Source: Sciurus carolinensis
Lineage: Eukaryota > Chordata > Mammalia > Rodentia > Sciuridae
Direction: 5' to 3'
DNA length: 64,000 bases
NCBI RefSeq assembly: GCF_902686445.1
Contig: NC_062229.1
Coordinates: 5,117,503-5,181,502, forward strand
The notes beneath the pieces are model-generated. The model did no database searches. It was not told the origin of the DNA and saw nothing but the letters and a program-made list of their open reading frames with translations. The position numbers and the translations under genes are program-made. This document shows positions 23,846-36,929 of this stretch, in pieces. Position 1 is the stretch's first letter, and the number at the start of each line of letters is the position of its first letter.

Positions 23846-23999
23846 GGGCATGGTCGTGGTCACCGGTGCATCCGTTTGGTTATTAAAACAAGCTGGTTCC
23901 CAGGAAGGTCAGCCTCCCATTCATTCATAAAAATTTTATTGAAAGCATATTATCTGCCTCTTGTTGTCTGGGCGGTGAACAGACAAAATCCTACCTGTC

Positions 24000-24560
24000 C
24001 GTTTTGGATTGACATTCTAGGCCACCGCTGTCCATGAGAAATTTATACAACCTACATAGTAATTTTAAAATGGTTTAATAACACATTCTCAATCAGCGCT
24101 GTGCAGTAGAAATTTAAACCAGCCACAAGTTTGTCAGTTACACGTTGAGTTTAAATTGATTAAATTGTGGGCTGGGGTGTAGCTTAGCGGTAAAGCACTT
24201 ATCTGGCATGTGCAAATCCCTGGGCTCCAACCCCAACACTGCAGCAACAACAAAACTAAGTGATTAATTGATTAAATTATTACTTGTGTTTTTAAAAAGT
24301 AAATAATTGCAGGTGATGTTGATGTTAATAATATGTTTTATTTAACCCAATGTGTCCAAAATATAATTTCAACATGTGATCAATGTAAAAATTATGAGAT
24401 GTTTTACATTCTGTTTTTTTTTTTTTTTATACGCTTTTGAACTCTACATTTCCAATTGAACTGACTGCCTTTGAAGGACTCAGCAGTCACATGTTGCCAG
24501 TGGCTACTATATTGAACTATGCAGTGCTACATGGGGAGACAGAAGAGAAAGCAAGTGGAT
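24000..24560 (+). mobile_element. hAT-type DNA transposon with nested ID element
   Basis: Starts 'ccaccgctgtccatgagaaattt' and ends 'ccagtggctactatattgaactatgcagtg', with 'tttatttaacccaatgtgtcc' inside. An ID SINE interrupts it at 24168-24262. Confidence 0.6.
24168..24262 (+). mobile_element. ID element
   Basis: 'gggctggggtgtagcttagcggtaaagcac' to 'gggctccaaccccaacac' and a short (CAA)n tail. Confidence 0.8.
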
Positions 24561-25064
24561 GCCATCTCAAGTGATGAAAAGGGTAAGAAGAAAAGTAAAT
24601 TGGGGAAAGGGCATGAGAAACATGGGGGTTGCAATTTGAAAGAGAGTGGTCAGCAAGATTGAAAAGATGGCCTTTGCAAAAGGAACCAAGGAGACAAGAA
24701 CACTGAACAAATAATTACATTCTTCATTGTTCTGTCTTATCCAGAAGAACTTTCTGAGAGGATGGGCATGTTCTGTATTGGCACTAATTCAGTAGCCTCT
24801 GTCTCCATGTTGCTTTTGGACATTTGGCTGGTGCCACTGAAAAACTGAATTTTTTATTGTATTTAATTTTTAATAATTCAGATAGTCACGTAGGGCTAGT
24901 GGCTCCTGTAGTGGATGGCACCAGCTTAGCACAATGGTAGCAAATGCTCAGAGCTGAGCATGTACTTTATGCTGAAGGCTCCATTTACATTCCTTGTGAA
25001 ATCTTGAAAATACCTCTGCAAGATGGGTGCTGTAATCATTGTTATGAATAAGAAGGAAGTCCTT

Positions 25065-25365
25065 AGGCCAGGTGTGGTGGTGCACATCTACAGTCCCAAC
25101 TACTTGGAAGACTGAGGAGGGAGAGTTATTTGAGCCCAGAAGTTCAGAACCAGCCTGGGTAACATAGTGAGACCCATCTCTAACAGAAAAATAGAAAAAA
25201 CAAACAACCAAAGTCCATTCATTCATCTATATTCTATTATTAATAATAAACTTTATTTTTAAAATTTTATTTATTTATTTTTATGTGGTGATGATGATCA
25301 AACCCATTGCCTCACATGTGCTAGGCAAGTGCTGTACTGCTCAGCTACAACTCCAGCCCCTAGAC
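25065..25365. mobile_element. B1-like SINE (+) next to an ID-type SINE (-)
   Basis: 25065-25205: 'ggccaggtgtggtggtgcacatctac' to 'gtgagacccatctctaac' with an A-rich tail. 25240-25365: 'tttatgtggtgatgatgatcaaaccc' to 'cagctacaactccagcccc', antisense. Confidence 0.8.
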
Positions 25366-25374
25366 TTTATTTTT

Positions 25375-26390
25375 AATAACCATTTTAGATTCTTGGGATT
25401 AGTACAGAAATAATGGGGTTACTATTATTCACCACATATGGTTCCTGTTAGTAACGTTTTTTATTAATATGATACCATTAAAATGGACCAATACTGATAC
25501 TTTGGGGTTTTTTGTTTGTGTGTTTATATTTTGGTACTGGGGATTGAACCCACTACACCCAGTGATACTTTGTGATTGATGGAAGTTTATAGTTGATTAT
25601 ACTTTCCTTGTTTTTCTCTAATTTTTTCTCTCTGCCAGGACCATATCCAGGATCCCACGTTACATGCAATTTGATTGTCCTATCTGATCTACTCTTGCCT
25701 GGGGCCGATTCTCTGATTCTCCTTATTTTTGATGACCTTGACAGTTTTGAGGAATGCTACTCAGGTATTTTTTAAGATGCTCCCCTCTTGGAATTTGTCA
25801 TGACAAGACCATGATGGTGGGTTATTGGCAGTAAGACTAAAGTGGCAAACTGCCCTTTTCATCACGTCGTATCCAGGTACCTCCCGTCAACATCGTTTGT
25901 ATCTGTTGATGTCAGCTTTGATCACCTGACTGAGGTAGTATTGTCCGCTTTTTCCACCATAATTACTTCCATCGCTTTCCTTATCGTATGCTTTGGAAGG
26001 AAGTCGGGATGTGCAGCCCACACCTAGGACATGAGGGGTTATGCTCTGCCTCCTAAGGGTGAATACCTACATAACGAATCATTGAGACTCCTTCTCTGTT
26101 CATTAGTTCATTCCGTCATCTAGTTATATTGGTGTGGACTCGTAGGTATTTATTTTATGCTTTAGGTTATAACTCAGCACTACATTTTTGTTGCTCAACC
26201 TGTTCCAGCTCTGGCCATCTTTTGGCTCTTTTGGCTCCTGTGACCCATGGGGTATTCCCATCATTGAGTATTTTGTGTATTTGGTTCCTTCGGCCTCTTC
26301 ACAGCATTTCCTCACTCCCTGGCTCTATAAGATGATGCAGTCTCAGCCTGTGTATTTCTTGTTGCAGTCCTGGAATCAGCCACTTCTGTA
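25375..26390 (-). mobile_element. Old L1-type fragment (antisense), second copy
   Basis: Homologous by eye to 2440-3340 and longer. A diverged SINE remnant interrupts it at about 25503-25560 (tactggggattgaaccca). Confidence 0.6.
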
Positions 26391-26498
26391 AGGGACCCTG
26401 GTTCCTTTTTCAGAGAATGGTATTAGAAATTGAGATCTCGCTCTGGGAGTGCCCGTTGCTACGGGGCATTGTTTCTTTCAGCTCATCAATACTTTTTA

Positions 26499-26598
26499 TT
26501 TTTTTTATTTATTTATTTTTTTTGCGGTGCTGGGGATTGAACCCAGGGCCTTGTGCTTATGAGGCAAGCACTCTACCAACTGAGCTATCTCCCCAGCC
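26499..26598 (-). mobile_element. ID SINE with 17-bp target-site duplication
   Basis: T-rich, 'gcggtgctggggattgaaccc' to 'ctgagctatctccccagcc'. Flanked by ctcatcaatacttttta at 26482-26498 and 26599-26615, identical, so fairly recent. Confidence 0.95.
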
Positions 26599-26744
26599 CT
26601 CATCAATACTTTTTAACCACCCACAGCATGTGAGGTGTAAAGTGCTCAGCCTCAGGGACACAACAGTGACTGTGCTGCATGTGGCATCTGACCTCGTGGA
26701 CCTCAGCCAACTTGAGGAGGCAGGTTTGAGAGGGGAGCTGCCAC

Positions 26745-26940
26745 TCTCACTAGCTATGTTGCCTTAGACACATTGTTTAATCTCTGAGCTTTAGCCTCCT
26801 ACTCCATAAAATGGGGATGATTGTAGTACTTCCTGTGGGCACTGTGAGAATTAAATGAAATAACCCATTTTTAGAAATTCTGGAACAGAGCCTGGCATGA
26901 AGTACTTATTATGTCTTATTAACAGTAACAATGAGTTTCA
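26745..26940 (+). mobile_element. MIR SINE
   Basis: 'tttaatctctgagctttagcctcc', 'ataaaatggggatgattgtag', 'gaacagagcctggcatgaag'. Confidence 0.75.
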
Positions 26941-28319
26941 CAAATGATTATAATCTGCATAGGCCAGAGTTCCAGGAAAGCATGCAATAGGAAGAGCTAA
27001 CTGATTTGGGGGTGTCTGAGAAGGCTTTCCACATTAGTAGTATTGCAGCTGAGGCATGAGGAGGGAGAATATTTCAGGCAGAAAAAAATAGCAAATGCAA
27101 GGGCCCTGAGGCAAGCAGGAGCCCAGCACCCTTAGGAGTAAGAAAAGGCCAACTGTGGAGACATAGGCCTCAGAGGAGACCTATAGAACTGACAGGGGCA
27201 GGTCAAATGAGGCCTGTGATGAGTTAGGACCCTATCCTGAGAGCAAGAGAACTGACTTGGCCCTGTACACGCATCTGGTAAGGGCAGAGTGGTGATTTGA
27301 ACCTAGTTCTGGTCAGTCTCGGAGATCTTTATTTTGCTTGTTGGAATTTGAGATACAAAGTCCTTGTTTTCTGTTTTGTATTTGTTTTTGTTTTTTTGTC
27401 AGAAGAGCAGTTTCAGCCCTCAAGGGTAGGAATCAGCATATACTCCAGCCAGAGTTGTTCCAGGTTGTTCTTGCTGTCCCTGAAAGTCACAGTCTCTTCC
27501 TTTAGCACAAGCTGTAAAAAGGCTCTGTAAGGTCAAGATACACAGAAACGACCCAGTTGGGACCCTTCTCTCGAGGACACTGTTGCCCTGAGGGAGAAAC
27601 AGGAACATTGAAACACAAATCCATCTAGTGTGACAAGGGACAGGCACAGATAGACCTCTGGTGGAGGGTAGTAGCTGAGCCAGATTAAAGAATAAGGGAG
27701 GGTCTGCCAGCAGAGAAGGTGGGAAGCTGGGACTGGCAGGAGCAGAGATACAGATTTGTCCAGGACGATCATTCAGGTTCAGGGATGGAGGTTTCGAGAG
27801 GAGGAGGGAGTGATTTGGGACTAGAGAGTCGCCTGTCCCCTGCTTTGAAGGGCCCCAGAGAGTCAGAAAAGTTAGAACATTATCCTATCAGCAAATAATT
27901 ACATGACTATGCCCATACCTGTTTTTGTATAGCCTAGAGCTAAAAATTAGCTTTATATTTTCATGTGGTTGGAAAAAAAAGAACAGTTAGTATTTTGTGA
28001 CATATAAAAATTAGATGAAATGCAAATTGCATTGTGCATAAAATTTGACAGTAACACAACCATGCTGCTCCCCTGTATGTTGCCTGTGGCTGCTCAGAGC
28101 TACGGGAGCAGAGGTGAGGTTGCCCTGGCAGGGCCTGTGTCACAAGTGTGCAAACTGTGTGTGAAACTCACCATTTTGAAGTTTTTAATAATTTATGAAT
28201 ATAGGGCCCCACACTTTGGAAAATTATGTAGCCAGTCCTAGCAACAGAGACCATGTGGCACACAAAGCATCAAATATTTGCTCTAGGACCCTTTCCAGGA
28301 AAAGTTTGTAGATCCCTGC

Positions 28320-28765
28320 TGTGGTTGGCAGAAAAATGGTCCCCAAAGATGTCTACATCCCAACCCCCTGGAACCTGTGACCATGTGACCTCACACAGCA
28401 AAAGGGACTGTAAAGTGCTTGGAGTAAGGAACTTGAGATTGAAAGATGATCCTGGGTCAGCGGGGCTCAGTGTCACCACAGGGTCCTCCTAAGAGTGAGG
28501 CAGGAGGGTCAGAGGTAGAGAGGAACTGGAAGATGCAGCATTGCTGGTTCTGAGATGGAGGAAGGGGTGCGGGCTCTTCTAGAAGCTGGAAAAGGCAGGA
28601 TGTGGGTTCACCCCTGGAGTCACCAGGAGGCACCAGACTTGTCAGCATCTTGATTTTAGCCTGGTGAGACTAATTTCAGACTTTCGAAGTCCAGGGCTGT
28701 AGCATAATATGTGTTATTGTAACCTGCCAAGGTTGTAGTAATTAATCACAGCAGCAGTAAGGAAT
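28320..28765 (+). mobile_element. MLT1-type MaLR LTR relic
   Basis: Non-coding LTR of an ancient ERVL-MaLR element: 'aaaaatggtccccaaagatgtc', 'ctagaagctggaaaaggcagg', 'agactaatttcagactttcg', 'taattaatcacagcagca'. It aligns by eye with the second copy at 34475-34920. Confidence 0.75.
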
Positions 28766-30059
28766 AATAGGCAAAAAGCAACTGAAAGAATTTATCATTT
28801 AGCCAAGAGAATTTTTAAATGTGAGACGTACATGATATTTTTCTTTCTTTATTGGAAGGGAACAGGGCAAGCATGGAATTCAATCTGAGGAGAGAGGCTC
28901 TCTGACTGAGGAGTGTCAGCACAGGGAAAGCTAGGGAGTCATGTGGGGTGTGGAAAGAAGGAGGTAGAGTTCAGATGTTCACATTGGGCTTGGTGACCAG
29001 TGGAGAAGGTGGCAGTCAGATCAATTAAATACAGAGATAAGGGGAAAAGTCATTGTATCTCAACCATTTGTAGATCTCAGTATGTGGGTTGGGGTGTCTT
29101 GGGGGACATCAGAAATGAGTGTAAGGGTCAGGTGATCAGTTCACTGGTCAGCCTCCAAACAAAGCTGAGGTGTAACAGCAGGATGCCCATTCTGGGAACA
29201 GAAGCCAGGCAAGCTCAAACAAGCCCAAAGAACCTTCAGGAAGGCTCAGGTTCTTTGGGGACCTGACTTAAAACTGATTCCTCCTCAAGTGCCAGTAGTC
29301 ACAGGGGAAAATAGGAAGCTTGAGTTGACTTTTAGGTTAGCAACAGTGTGGAGCTGTTGCCTGATGAAGTCACCACCTGAGAAGCAGGTAGCCTCAGAGT
29401 CCCAGCCTTCCAGGCGAACACCTTTTGCCATTCCTGTTTGTGCACAGTGTGACCCAAAGGGGTTGGCCTGGAGCAGACACAGAAACGCTGGATTTCCTTC
29501 AGGAGTTCCTGTGCTAATCAATCCATTCCCTGAGCTCAGTGTGCTTGTCTGTAATGGCAGGTGTTACAGCCACCCTGCGACCCATGCAAAGCAGAGAGGA
29601 AGCAGAGCACTTGACACACCATCACAGCACCCGTCCAGTAAACAAAACTGTGGTCAACGTCCCCAAGAGCAGCAAGGGCTGCTCCACCTCTTGTCTCACA
29701 GTTACCTCCCTAAGTAAACATGGCTCACTGATCTGAGCCAGTCTTGGAAGTTTTGTTTTCCAGTTCTTCCCACTGGATCCAGCCTATAGTACTTCTACCC
29801 AGTGTCTTTCTGGGGAGAACAGCAGTGGGCATTTTCTCTCTTTAGAGTCAAACGATAGGAAAAGCCCCAGAGCTCCTGGCTCCTAGGGTCATGGAGTGGC
29901 CCAGTCTGCCCTGTTGTATTGACAGTGACCACATTCACTCAGCATTCCCGGGTGGACCATAAATTAATAAATCACACTCCCACCCTCCCTGCTTCTGCAG
30001 GGACTTACTTGGCAGGAGCCCCTACCACTCTCTGTTTATGAGCTTCCTGTTTTGTTTTT

Positions 30060-30840
30060 GCATCCAACTTTACTTTTTCATCTCACAAACTCCCTTTCTT
30101 GTAGTGTCTCTCACTGGTCTACATGTATTTGTTGGCTTTTTGCAGTGCTCCTTGGTATCTTTAAGTGAAAATTCAGTGGTTTCTAAACCACAGAGGAGTG
30201 CAACTGCCACCACTATCTCATTCCAGAACATTCTCATCTCTCCAGAAAGAAACCCTGTGTCCCTTAGCTGTCATTCCCTGTCACCCCCCTACAGCTGCTG
30301 GCAACAGTTAATCTGCTTTCTGACTGTGCATGGCCTCTTCTGGATACTTTGTATAAATGGAATCTTATAGTATGTGGCCTTTTTTCACTGAGCATGATGT
30401 CCTCAGGGTTCACCCATGCTGTAGTGTGTCACTGGTTCATTCCTTTTTATGGCTAAATAATATTCCACTGTATGGGTGGACCATGTTGTGTTTATCCATT
30501 CATCCATTGCAGGACATTTGGGCTAGTTCCACCTTTTAACTTCAGGGACTAGTGTTGCTATAAACATTCATGTACAAGTTTCCATGTGAACATAACGTGT
30601 TCATTTTTCTTCCGTATATTCTATCTAGAAGTGAAACACATGAGCACTCTCTTTTGTTTTTTTGGTTTTTGGTTTTTCTTAATGCTAGGAATGGAACCCA
30701 GAGCCTTGTGTGTTAGGCAAGTGCTGTGCCACTGAGCTGCACCCCAGCCTTTATTTTCCACTTTTTGAAGAACTTCCGGGCAGGTTTTTCCAGTCTTTAT
30801 TTATAAACGAGAGATGAAACCTTCACATGCCTTTCAGTCG
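30060..30840 (-). mobile_element. Old L1 3' region (antisense) with nested SINE
   Basis: 'ttcactgagcatgatgtcctcagggttcacccatg', 'ggctaaataatattccactgtatgg', 'gttgctataaacattcatgtacaag' are antisense L1 text. An ID-type SINE sits at about 30648-30753. Confidence 0.85.
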
Positions 30841-30879
30841 CTGGTAAGCAGTCAGTTTACCACTTGAATGTCTTCATCC

Positions 30880-30990
30880 TAGGCTAGAGAAGTAGCTCAG
30901 TGGTAGAGTTATTTCTCTACCATTGCAAGGTATGTGCAAGGCCCCGAGTTCAATCCTCAGCACCCCAAAGAAAGGAAGAAGGGAGAGAGA
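30880..30990 (+). mobile_element. ID-type SINE
   Basis: 'ggctagagaagtagctcagtggtagag' to 'ccgagttcaatcctcagcacc', followed by a GA-rich tail. Confidence 0.8.
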
Positions 30991-31049
30991 GAGAAAGGAA
31001 TTCTAGCTTTGTTCCTTATCCAGCAACCCAGGGGAAGCACCCACAAGCA

Positions 31050-31285
31050 CTGGTCAAGGAGCCAGAATCCTGGGAGTTTGGACACCCCCTTCTCTTGTAA
31101 ATGAAGCTGACCTGGAACTCTGGTGGAAGGACCATCCACCATACATTAGGGGCTCAGCCTTAGCGAGGGGCCACCTGCAAATCCAGAGACTGACCAGGGT
31201 AACTGCACCCTTACAGCAGGAACAAGACAAGGACAGGGACCTAGGAGCAGGCAGCTGGATTGGATGTGCCCAGGTGGGAGCAGCA
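31050..31285. repeat. Diverged duplicated segment, copy 1
   Basis: Pairs with 32698-32920. Shared blocks include 'gccagaatcctggg', 'ggacaccccc', 'ctcttgtaaatga', 'aggagcaggcagctggattgg' and 'cccaggtgggag'. No gene is recognised in it. Confidence 0.75.
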
Positions 31286-32697
31286 GCCATCCCCCGAGAT
31301 CAGCTTTCCCACTCCCAGAGGTAGCGACCCATGGATTTGCCAGAGCTTACTTGCAAGATGGCTGCAAGCATTCTTCCCTGGGGAAGAATGAGCACTTGGG
31401 ATGCGGCCAGGTTCTGCCCTACCCTGGCAACTTCCATTCTCAGTGCATCTCAAGACCCTCCCAGTCCCTCAGACGGGAGACCAGAAAGTGCAGATCAAAA
31501 GCCATAGCCAGAGCATTTCTTGGAGCACTCCCGAGGCTCACCCCCAAGTGTTCAGAATAAAGAGAAAGTAGCATTAAAAGCTCGTGCAGGAGCCAAAGGG
31601 GCAAAGGTCAGGAACAGTAACTCACTGAAGAAGAGGAGTCAACTAACCTGATCCTGGGTTAGCAAGTTGCCAAGGCGGGAGCCCATGAGCGGGATTGGTC
31701 AAGGCAAAGTCTCACTCCAACACAGGCAGGACCCACACTCACTTTCCTAAGGGGTGGCACCCACTTTACTCAGAGAGACCTTTTGATGGACATTTACCCA
31801 CCATATCATAGGGTTCATGATCTAACAGTGAAAATTATCCCTAGCCACTGGTGAAAGGGCTATCCACAGGAAGGTGTGTCTTACCATCTTTAATAGATCA
31901 CCTTCAAGTGGTGTCTAGCTCAAAGCCCAGGGATGGGACTGGTTTGGTGAGTCACAGGTCCGCTAGAAACTACAGTTAGGAGGCCTACAGCCACATGGAG
32001 TCATAGTGGCTCCCAGGCCTTGGACCAGGTGCAGTCCAGATGCCCCTCAACCTACACTTGCTCACATGCTCTGACTCTCAGAAAAGTGGCCAAAGCGGGC
32101 AGGGGCTGGGATCAGCAGACCCTGGAACTTGTGCACCGAACCCTCAACGCTCCACTGCACATGACGTAAGAGAAAGGAGCATGGCCCCAAGTAGCAACTG
32201 CAACCTGCATGGCCTCTACTTGTGGCTCCCAAAGGTAAGGATGGTGCAAGAAGGAATGAGGGGGACCAACTGGTGGGACCCCAGCCCCAGGGGTAACACA
32301 TGACAAAGGACTGATGTGAGGGGTTGAAGTTAGGAGAAGAGAGGAGGGGGCTAGAGGAGATGGTTTGAAATTGGCCACTTGAGAAGGAAAGGAGACCAGG
32401 AGGGAGGACTCCTTCATGCTGGCATGGGTGAGCAGAGAGTTCTGTTCCATCCAGTCAGGGACCCACAGCTTCATAAGGTGGACAGGGCATCCTTGGCAGT
32501 GCAGTTAAGCAGTGGCTTCAGGTGCAATTGGGAAAGGGTAGGGTGGGGATGGGGAAAGCGTCTTTTATCTTTGGTCCATCTGGCAGACCTGTCATTGGGT
32601 TGCACTTTGGGGCAGTGGGCTCTGCTACAGCCTATTAGGTCTCAGCAGGAGATCTTGGGTGGCTCTTATCGCCCACAGGCACTGTCTGGTCTTCCAC

Positions 32698-32920
32698 AGG
32701 TCAAGAAGCCAAAATCCTGGGGGTTGGACACCCCATTCTCTTGCAGATGAGGCTGGCCTGGACCCCTGACTGGGGGACCAGGTGCCATACATCGAGACTT
32801 GTACTCAGCATGGAACCACCTAGAAATCCAGAATCTGGCTGGGGCAACTGCAGCTTTGCAAGGACAGGGATTGAGGAGCAGGCAGCCGGATTGGGTATAC
32901 CCAGGTGGGAGGGGCAGATG
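32698..32920. repeat. Diverged duplicated segment, copy 2
   Basis: Partner of 31050-31285 in the same orientation, 1.65 kb away. Matching order: 'gccaaaatcctggg', 'ggacacccc', 'ctcttgcagatga', 'aggagcaggcagccggattgg', 'cccaggtgggag'. Confidence 0.75.
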
Positions 32921-34257
32921 TGGGGCCTCCTGTGGACTCACCTCCAGGACCCAGGCTTCCCTGGGCACATGCTTGCCTTCCTCTTCCTCCCACGCCCCCC
33001 ACTGTGCCATTGCACAGGGGAGTTGTCTGCCCAGATCCCTGCTGCCTACCTTCCTCTTGACTGTCATCTCTGCCCTGGCCCCAGGAATGCTGCTGTCCTG
33101 CTCTGGCAGAGAATGGCGGTGAGACACCTAGCCTAGGATCTGGCTCTCAGCTAAGCTGTCAGTGAACTTAAGTGCTGCCCTCCCTGGTCCCTGTGGCATG
33201 AAGGAAAGAAGCTCAGATGTGTCCATCTTGGCCTCTCCAGCTCCCTGCACACTGGGCCTGGTGCTCAATAGGTGGCAAAAGTCCGCTGACCAAATGAACA
33301 GCAGCCAGCCCTTGCTCTCAGTGGCCAACAGGACATCACCAACCAGGTTCATTATGTCCCACACATTGTAGCCTGGCCCCCGGCCTGTAGATCAGTCCTC
33401 CCAAACACTATAGGAAATGGGGGGGCACCCTACACCCACTCTAGGGGGGACCTGTCAAGAGTCCAGGGGGTGGCAGTTGTGGAGGGGATCAGTGACATGA
33501 ATCCTGTGGGGGAGGCAGCAACAAGGAGCTCAGAGAACAAGGCAAGCCAAAGGAGGGGGACCCTCCACCCCAGCTTGCCATCTCCTGCACTGACCCATTG
33601 CCTGCTGACCATCCTTGAATGAACTAGTGCAAACCTTCATCCAATGACTGAAACAGGCTCTAGAAGTTTCCCCAGGACATTGTCCTCCCCTGCCCCACCT
33701 TTCCCAGTATAGCAAGGGCCTGGGACCCAGAGGCTGCACTGGTAGGCCTGGGGGTGGAGGGAGAAAACATTATTAGATCTATCTTCCTTCCAGGACCCAG
33801 GCCTCCTGGGCCTTCGCATTCCAGAGTAGGAGCACGTTCAACCCACACAGATGCTTCCATTCCAGGGCCAGGCCAAGGTCACGAGGAACTAGAAACTACT
33901 TTTCCCAAGAAAGGCACCAAGTAGAAGCCCTCCAGCTGTCCATGGGGGTAAAGCCCCTCTGAGTTTGGTAGAGGGGGTTGAAAGCTGTTGACAACATACT
34001 TTAAATAGGGACTTCTCTCTCTGCCCTGCACACCTCTGGGCTGGATGATTCTTTGTGGCAAGGGACTGTCCAGTGTATGGTAAGACATCAGTAGCATCTC
34101 TGGGCTACTCTTGCCTGTTGGGAGAGCCAAATATCCCTCTGGGTATCACCTGGTATCTTGGGAGCCCTGCTGAGAATCCTCATTTTGCAGAATAAAACCC
34201 ATGTGGATGTTAAGGGCCTTGGGTCACATTCAGGTATGTAGGGAGCCTGCTATTCAC

Positions 34258-34340
34258 TTGGTGGTTTTTTGGTGCAGGGGATCAAACTCAGAACCTTTTG
34301 TGTGCAAACCTTTACACCTAAAGGACACTCCTAGCCCCAA
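34258..34340 (-). mobile_element. SINE fragment
   Basis: 'ggtgcaggggatcaaactcagaacc' to 'ggacactcctagccccaagcc', a worn antisense ID-type copy. Confidence 0.6.
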
Positions 34341-34474
34341 GCCTGCTGTTTTATGTGCCCAGTCCCCTCTGCCTGGAGTCCCATCCCCCAGCATTACCTG
34401 CCATCTTCCAGAACTGAACCCACATCACCTCCCCCAAGAATGTTCTGTGGACCTTCATCTTATGGGTTTGATCA

Positions 34475-34920
34475 CCAAGGTATTGTGGAAGGCAAATTAA
34501 TGCCCCTTCCTATAATGTCCACATCCTTATCCCCAGTACCTAGGAACATAAACAAAGGGAGTTTGTAGGTGGGATTAGAGATGGGGGATCATTCTGGATT
34601 ATCCAGTGGCCCAATGTCATCAAAAGGGACTTCATAAGAGGAAGGCAGGAGAATCAGAGACGGAGGTGGAAGCACTGATCAGAGAGACTGGAAGACGTCG
34701 ACTACTGGCTCTGAAGGCGGAGGAAGGGGCCATGAGCCAAGGGGTGTGGGCACTTCTAGAAGCTGGAAAAGGTAGGAGGTAGAATCTCCCCAGAAGCCTT
34801 CAGAAAGATCCAGTCCTGCTGATACCTTAACTTTAGGACTTCTGACCTCTGACACTGAAATAACAAATTTGTCTTTCCTCTCCAATTAAAAAAGTTACCT
34901 ACAAAGTCTCTGTGTTAGCT
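34475..34920 (+). mobile_element. MLT1-type MaLR LTR relic, second copy
   Basis: 'aaattaatgccccttcctataatgtcc', 'cttctagaagctggaaaaggtagg', 'ttaggacttctgacctctg'. No retroviral gene is attached. Confidence 0.75.
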
Positions 34921-35429
34921 TTGCATTGTTAAAATACATGCTGCAACTAGCACTTTTTTCCAAAGACTGTAGACAAGTTTGTCTAGGAAAGTGGGTACAT
35001 TCAAGGGAGAATGGGAGCTGTCTCAAGAGGGATGCCCAGGGGGTAAAGCAAGAACTCCACATTTAAGGGGGAATGGGAGCCGTCTCAAGAGGGTCTGGAA
35101 GGTTAGTGATTACTGTGGGGTGGCAATGGTGGATGAGCAGAGCCAGGCGTGGCTACCCTTTCAGCCATTCCCCTACATCTTGCCTTGCCCTCACCTTACG
35201 AGGACATGTTGCTCAGGAACCAAGGTGACTGCCTTATAAAGACAAAAGGTTTCTTCAGCTGCACAGGTTCAAGATCAGGTGACCCCACTGTTTTAGACCT
35301 TGAGGGAACTGGATGGCCATGGTGGGAGTGCTCTAGGAGCAAGAGTCTCTTCTCAAACCAGGAAGCAGGGACAGACCAAGGGCCTGGGGTTCCGTGGGTT
35401 CCAACAGATCCAAGAAAACACATGGAAAA

Positions 35430-35735
35430 TTAGAAAATATTGAAGATGAATGAAAAAAAAATTATGGGATGCAGCAAAAGCAGTGCCTACATTATATACA
35501 AAGAAATTTTTAACTAATAATCTGAATTTACCCCTCCAGGGACTAGAAAAAGAAGAGTAAATTAAATCCAAAGCTAGAAGGAAGGAAGGATATAATGAAG
35601 ATTGGAGTGGAGAAAAATGGAAATAGAGAATGAAAACACAGTGGAAAGAATCAAAAATGAAAATTGGTTCTTTGATAAGAAACAAAATTGACAAATTTCA
35701 CCTTGAACAAGAAAAAAAGAAAAAAGTTATTAAAA
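35430..35735 (+). mobile_element. L1 ORF2 fragment, broken
   Basis: 'ttatgggatgcagcaaaagcagtgcc', 'gactagaaaaagaagagtaaatt', 'aaattggttctttgataag' are L1 ORF2 text with frame breaks and an internal gap. Followed at 35738-35812 by a B1-like stub (gagcgcggtggtacatgcc). Confidence 0.8.
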
Positions 35736-36814
35736 ATGAATCAGCTGAGCGCGGTGGTACATGCCTGTAGTCCCAGTGACTTAGGAGGCTGGAGCAGGAG
35801 GATAAGTTTAACTGGTGTGTGTTTAGGATGACCAGAAGCCAGGTGGATGGGCAGAGCCTTCTGCTCTCCCTAAACCTGTGGGCACCAGTGGCCCCCTGAA
35901 CCCCTTCCTACTCATGACTGGTATTCACAGTACTACCAGGGTTCCCAGGTTTGAGATGACTGCAGGCGGGTCTCAGATTTGTCATGGATCCGTCTGCCAC
36001 TTCATCTTGCCTGCACTTTTGAATCTCCTGCCCCAGTGCATCTTCCACAGGACCTTGCAGTGCTCAGACACGGGCTTGACCACAACCTTCCCCTGGCTAT
36101 GTGAATCCCCTCAGCAGCTCCCGAGTCCGGGTGATGAAGGTCACCTTCCTTGGCTTAGCATGTGAGGCCCTGAATAGCCTGTCCCTCCCACCTGTCTTCC
36201 GCCCTCCACCCCCGCCCCACTCTCCCACCCAGCTGTTGGGCAATTGGCAGCTTCTAGCATCCTGTTCTGCTGGCCTCTGACACCTGCTCATCTTTCAGGT
36301 CTCCATTCAGCTCTTGTTCTCTGTGGAGGCTTGGTGGGTGCCCTAGGCATCCTGCAGCCTGCAGCTACCTTCTCCAGGATGCCCACCTCCAAGCCTTGCC
36401 GCATCCTGTGAACATCCCCTGGGGAATGGACTGTCTGTCATTCCCTTCGGTCCCCAGCTCCCTGCATATTACTTGCCACCTGTTTTTAAATGTAGGTTTT
36501 ATGATTATGCAGGTATAGGAGCCCAACAGATCAGGAGATGATTGACATTGAAAAGATACTTTGTTACTCTCAATTCCCAAGAGGAGGGGCACACAGGGCC
36601 ATATGGGGAAGCACCAAGGGCCCATCAGAAGGTAGACGGGTGCAAAGGGAACCCGTGGGCACAAGTCTTTATAAGAGTTTGCACAGAAAGAAGTCAGTGA
36701 GGCAGGTTAAGGGGCTTAGGCTGGCCTCGTTTAACTCATTTGATAGGGTCTGGGGCGTTCAGATTGTCTAGAAGCATCTGGTACCTGGCTGAGGGAACTA
36801 AAGCAGGTGGATCA

Positions 36815-36885
36815 GAGTTGGGAATGCAGTCAGAGGTAGAGCACTTACCTCCAGGTTCCATCCCCAGCACCACAAAAATATTTGA
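36815..36885 (+). mobile_element. ID fragment
   Basis: 'gtcagaggtagagcacttacc' then 'tccatccccagcaccaca' and a short A-rich tail. Confidence 0.55.
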
Positions 36886-36929
36886 AATTTTTAAAGATAA
36901 GTTTTTGGGTTTTATGTTTAAGGATCATT

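Noticed and set aside
22856..24037. 393-codon plus-strand ORF over the CpG island
   Set aside because: GC-rich sequence lacks stop codons by chance; composition is Pro/Arg/Ala-rich with no domain, and it runs through the ELAVL1 promoter into a MIR.
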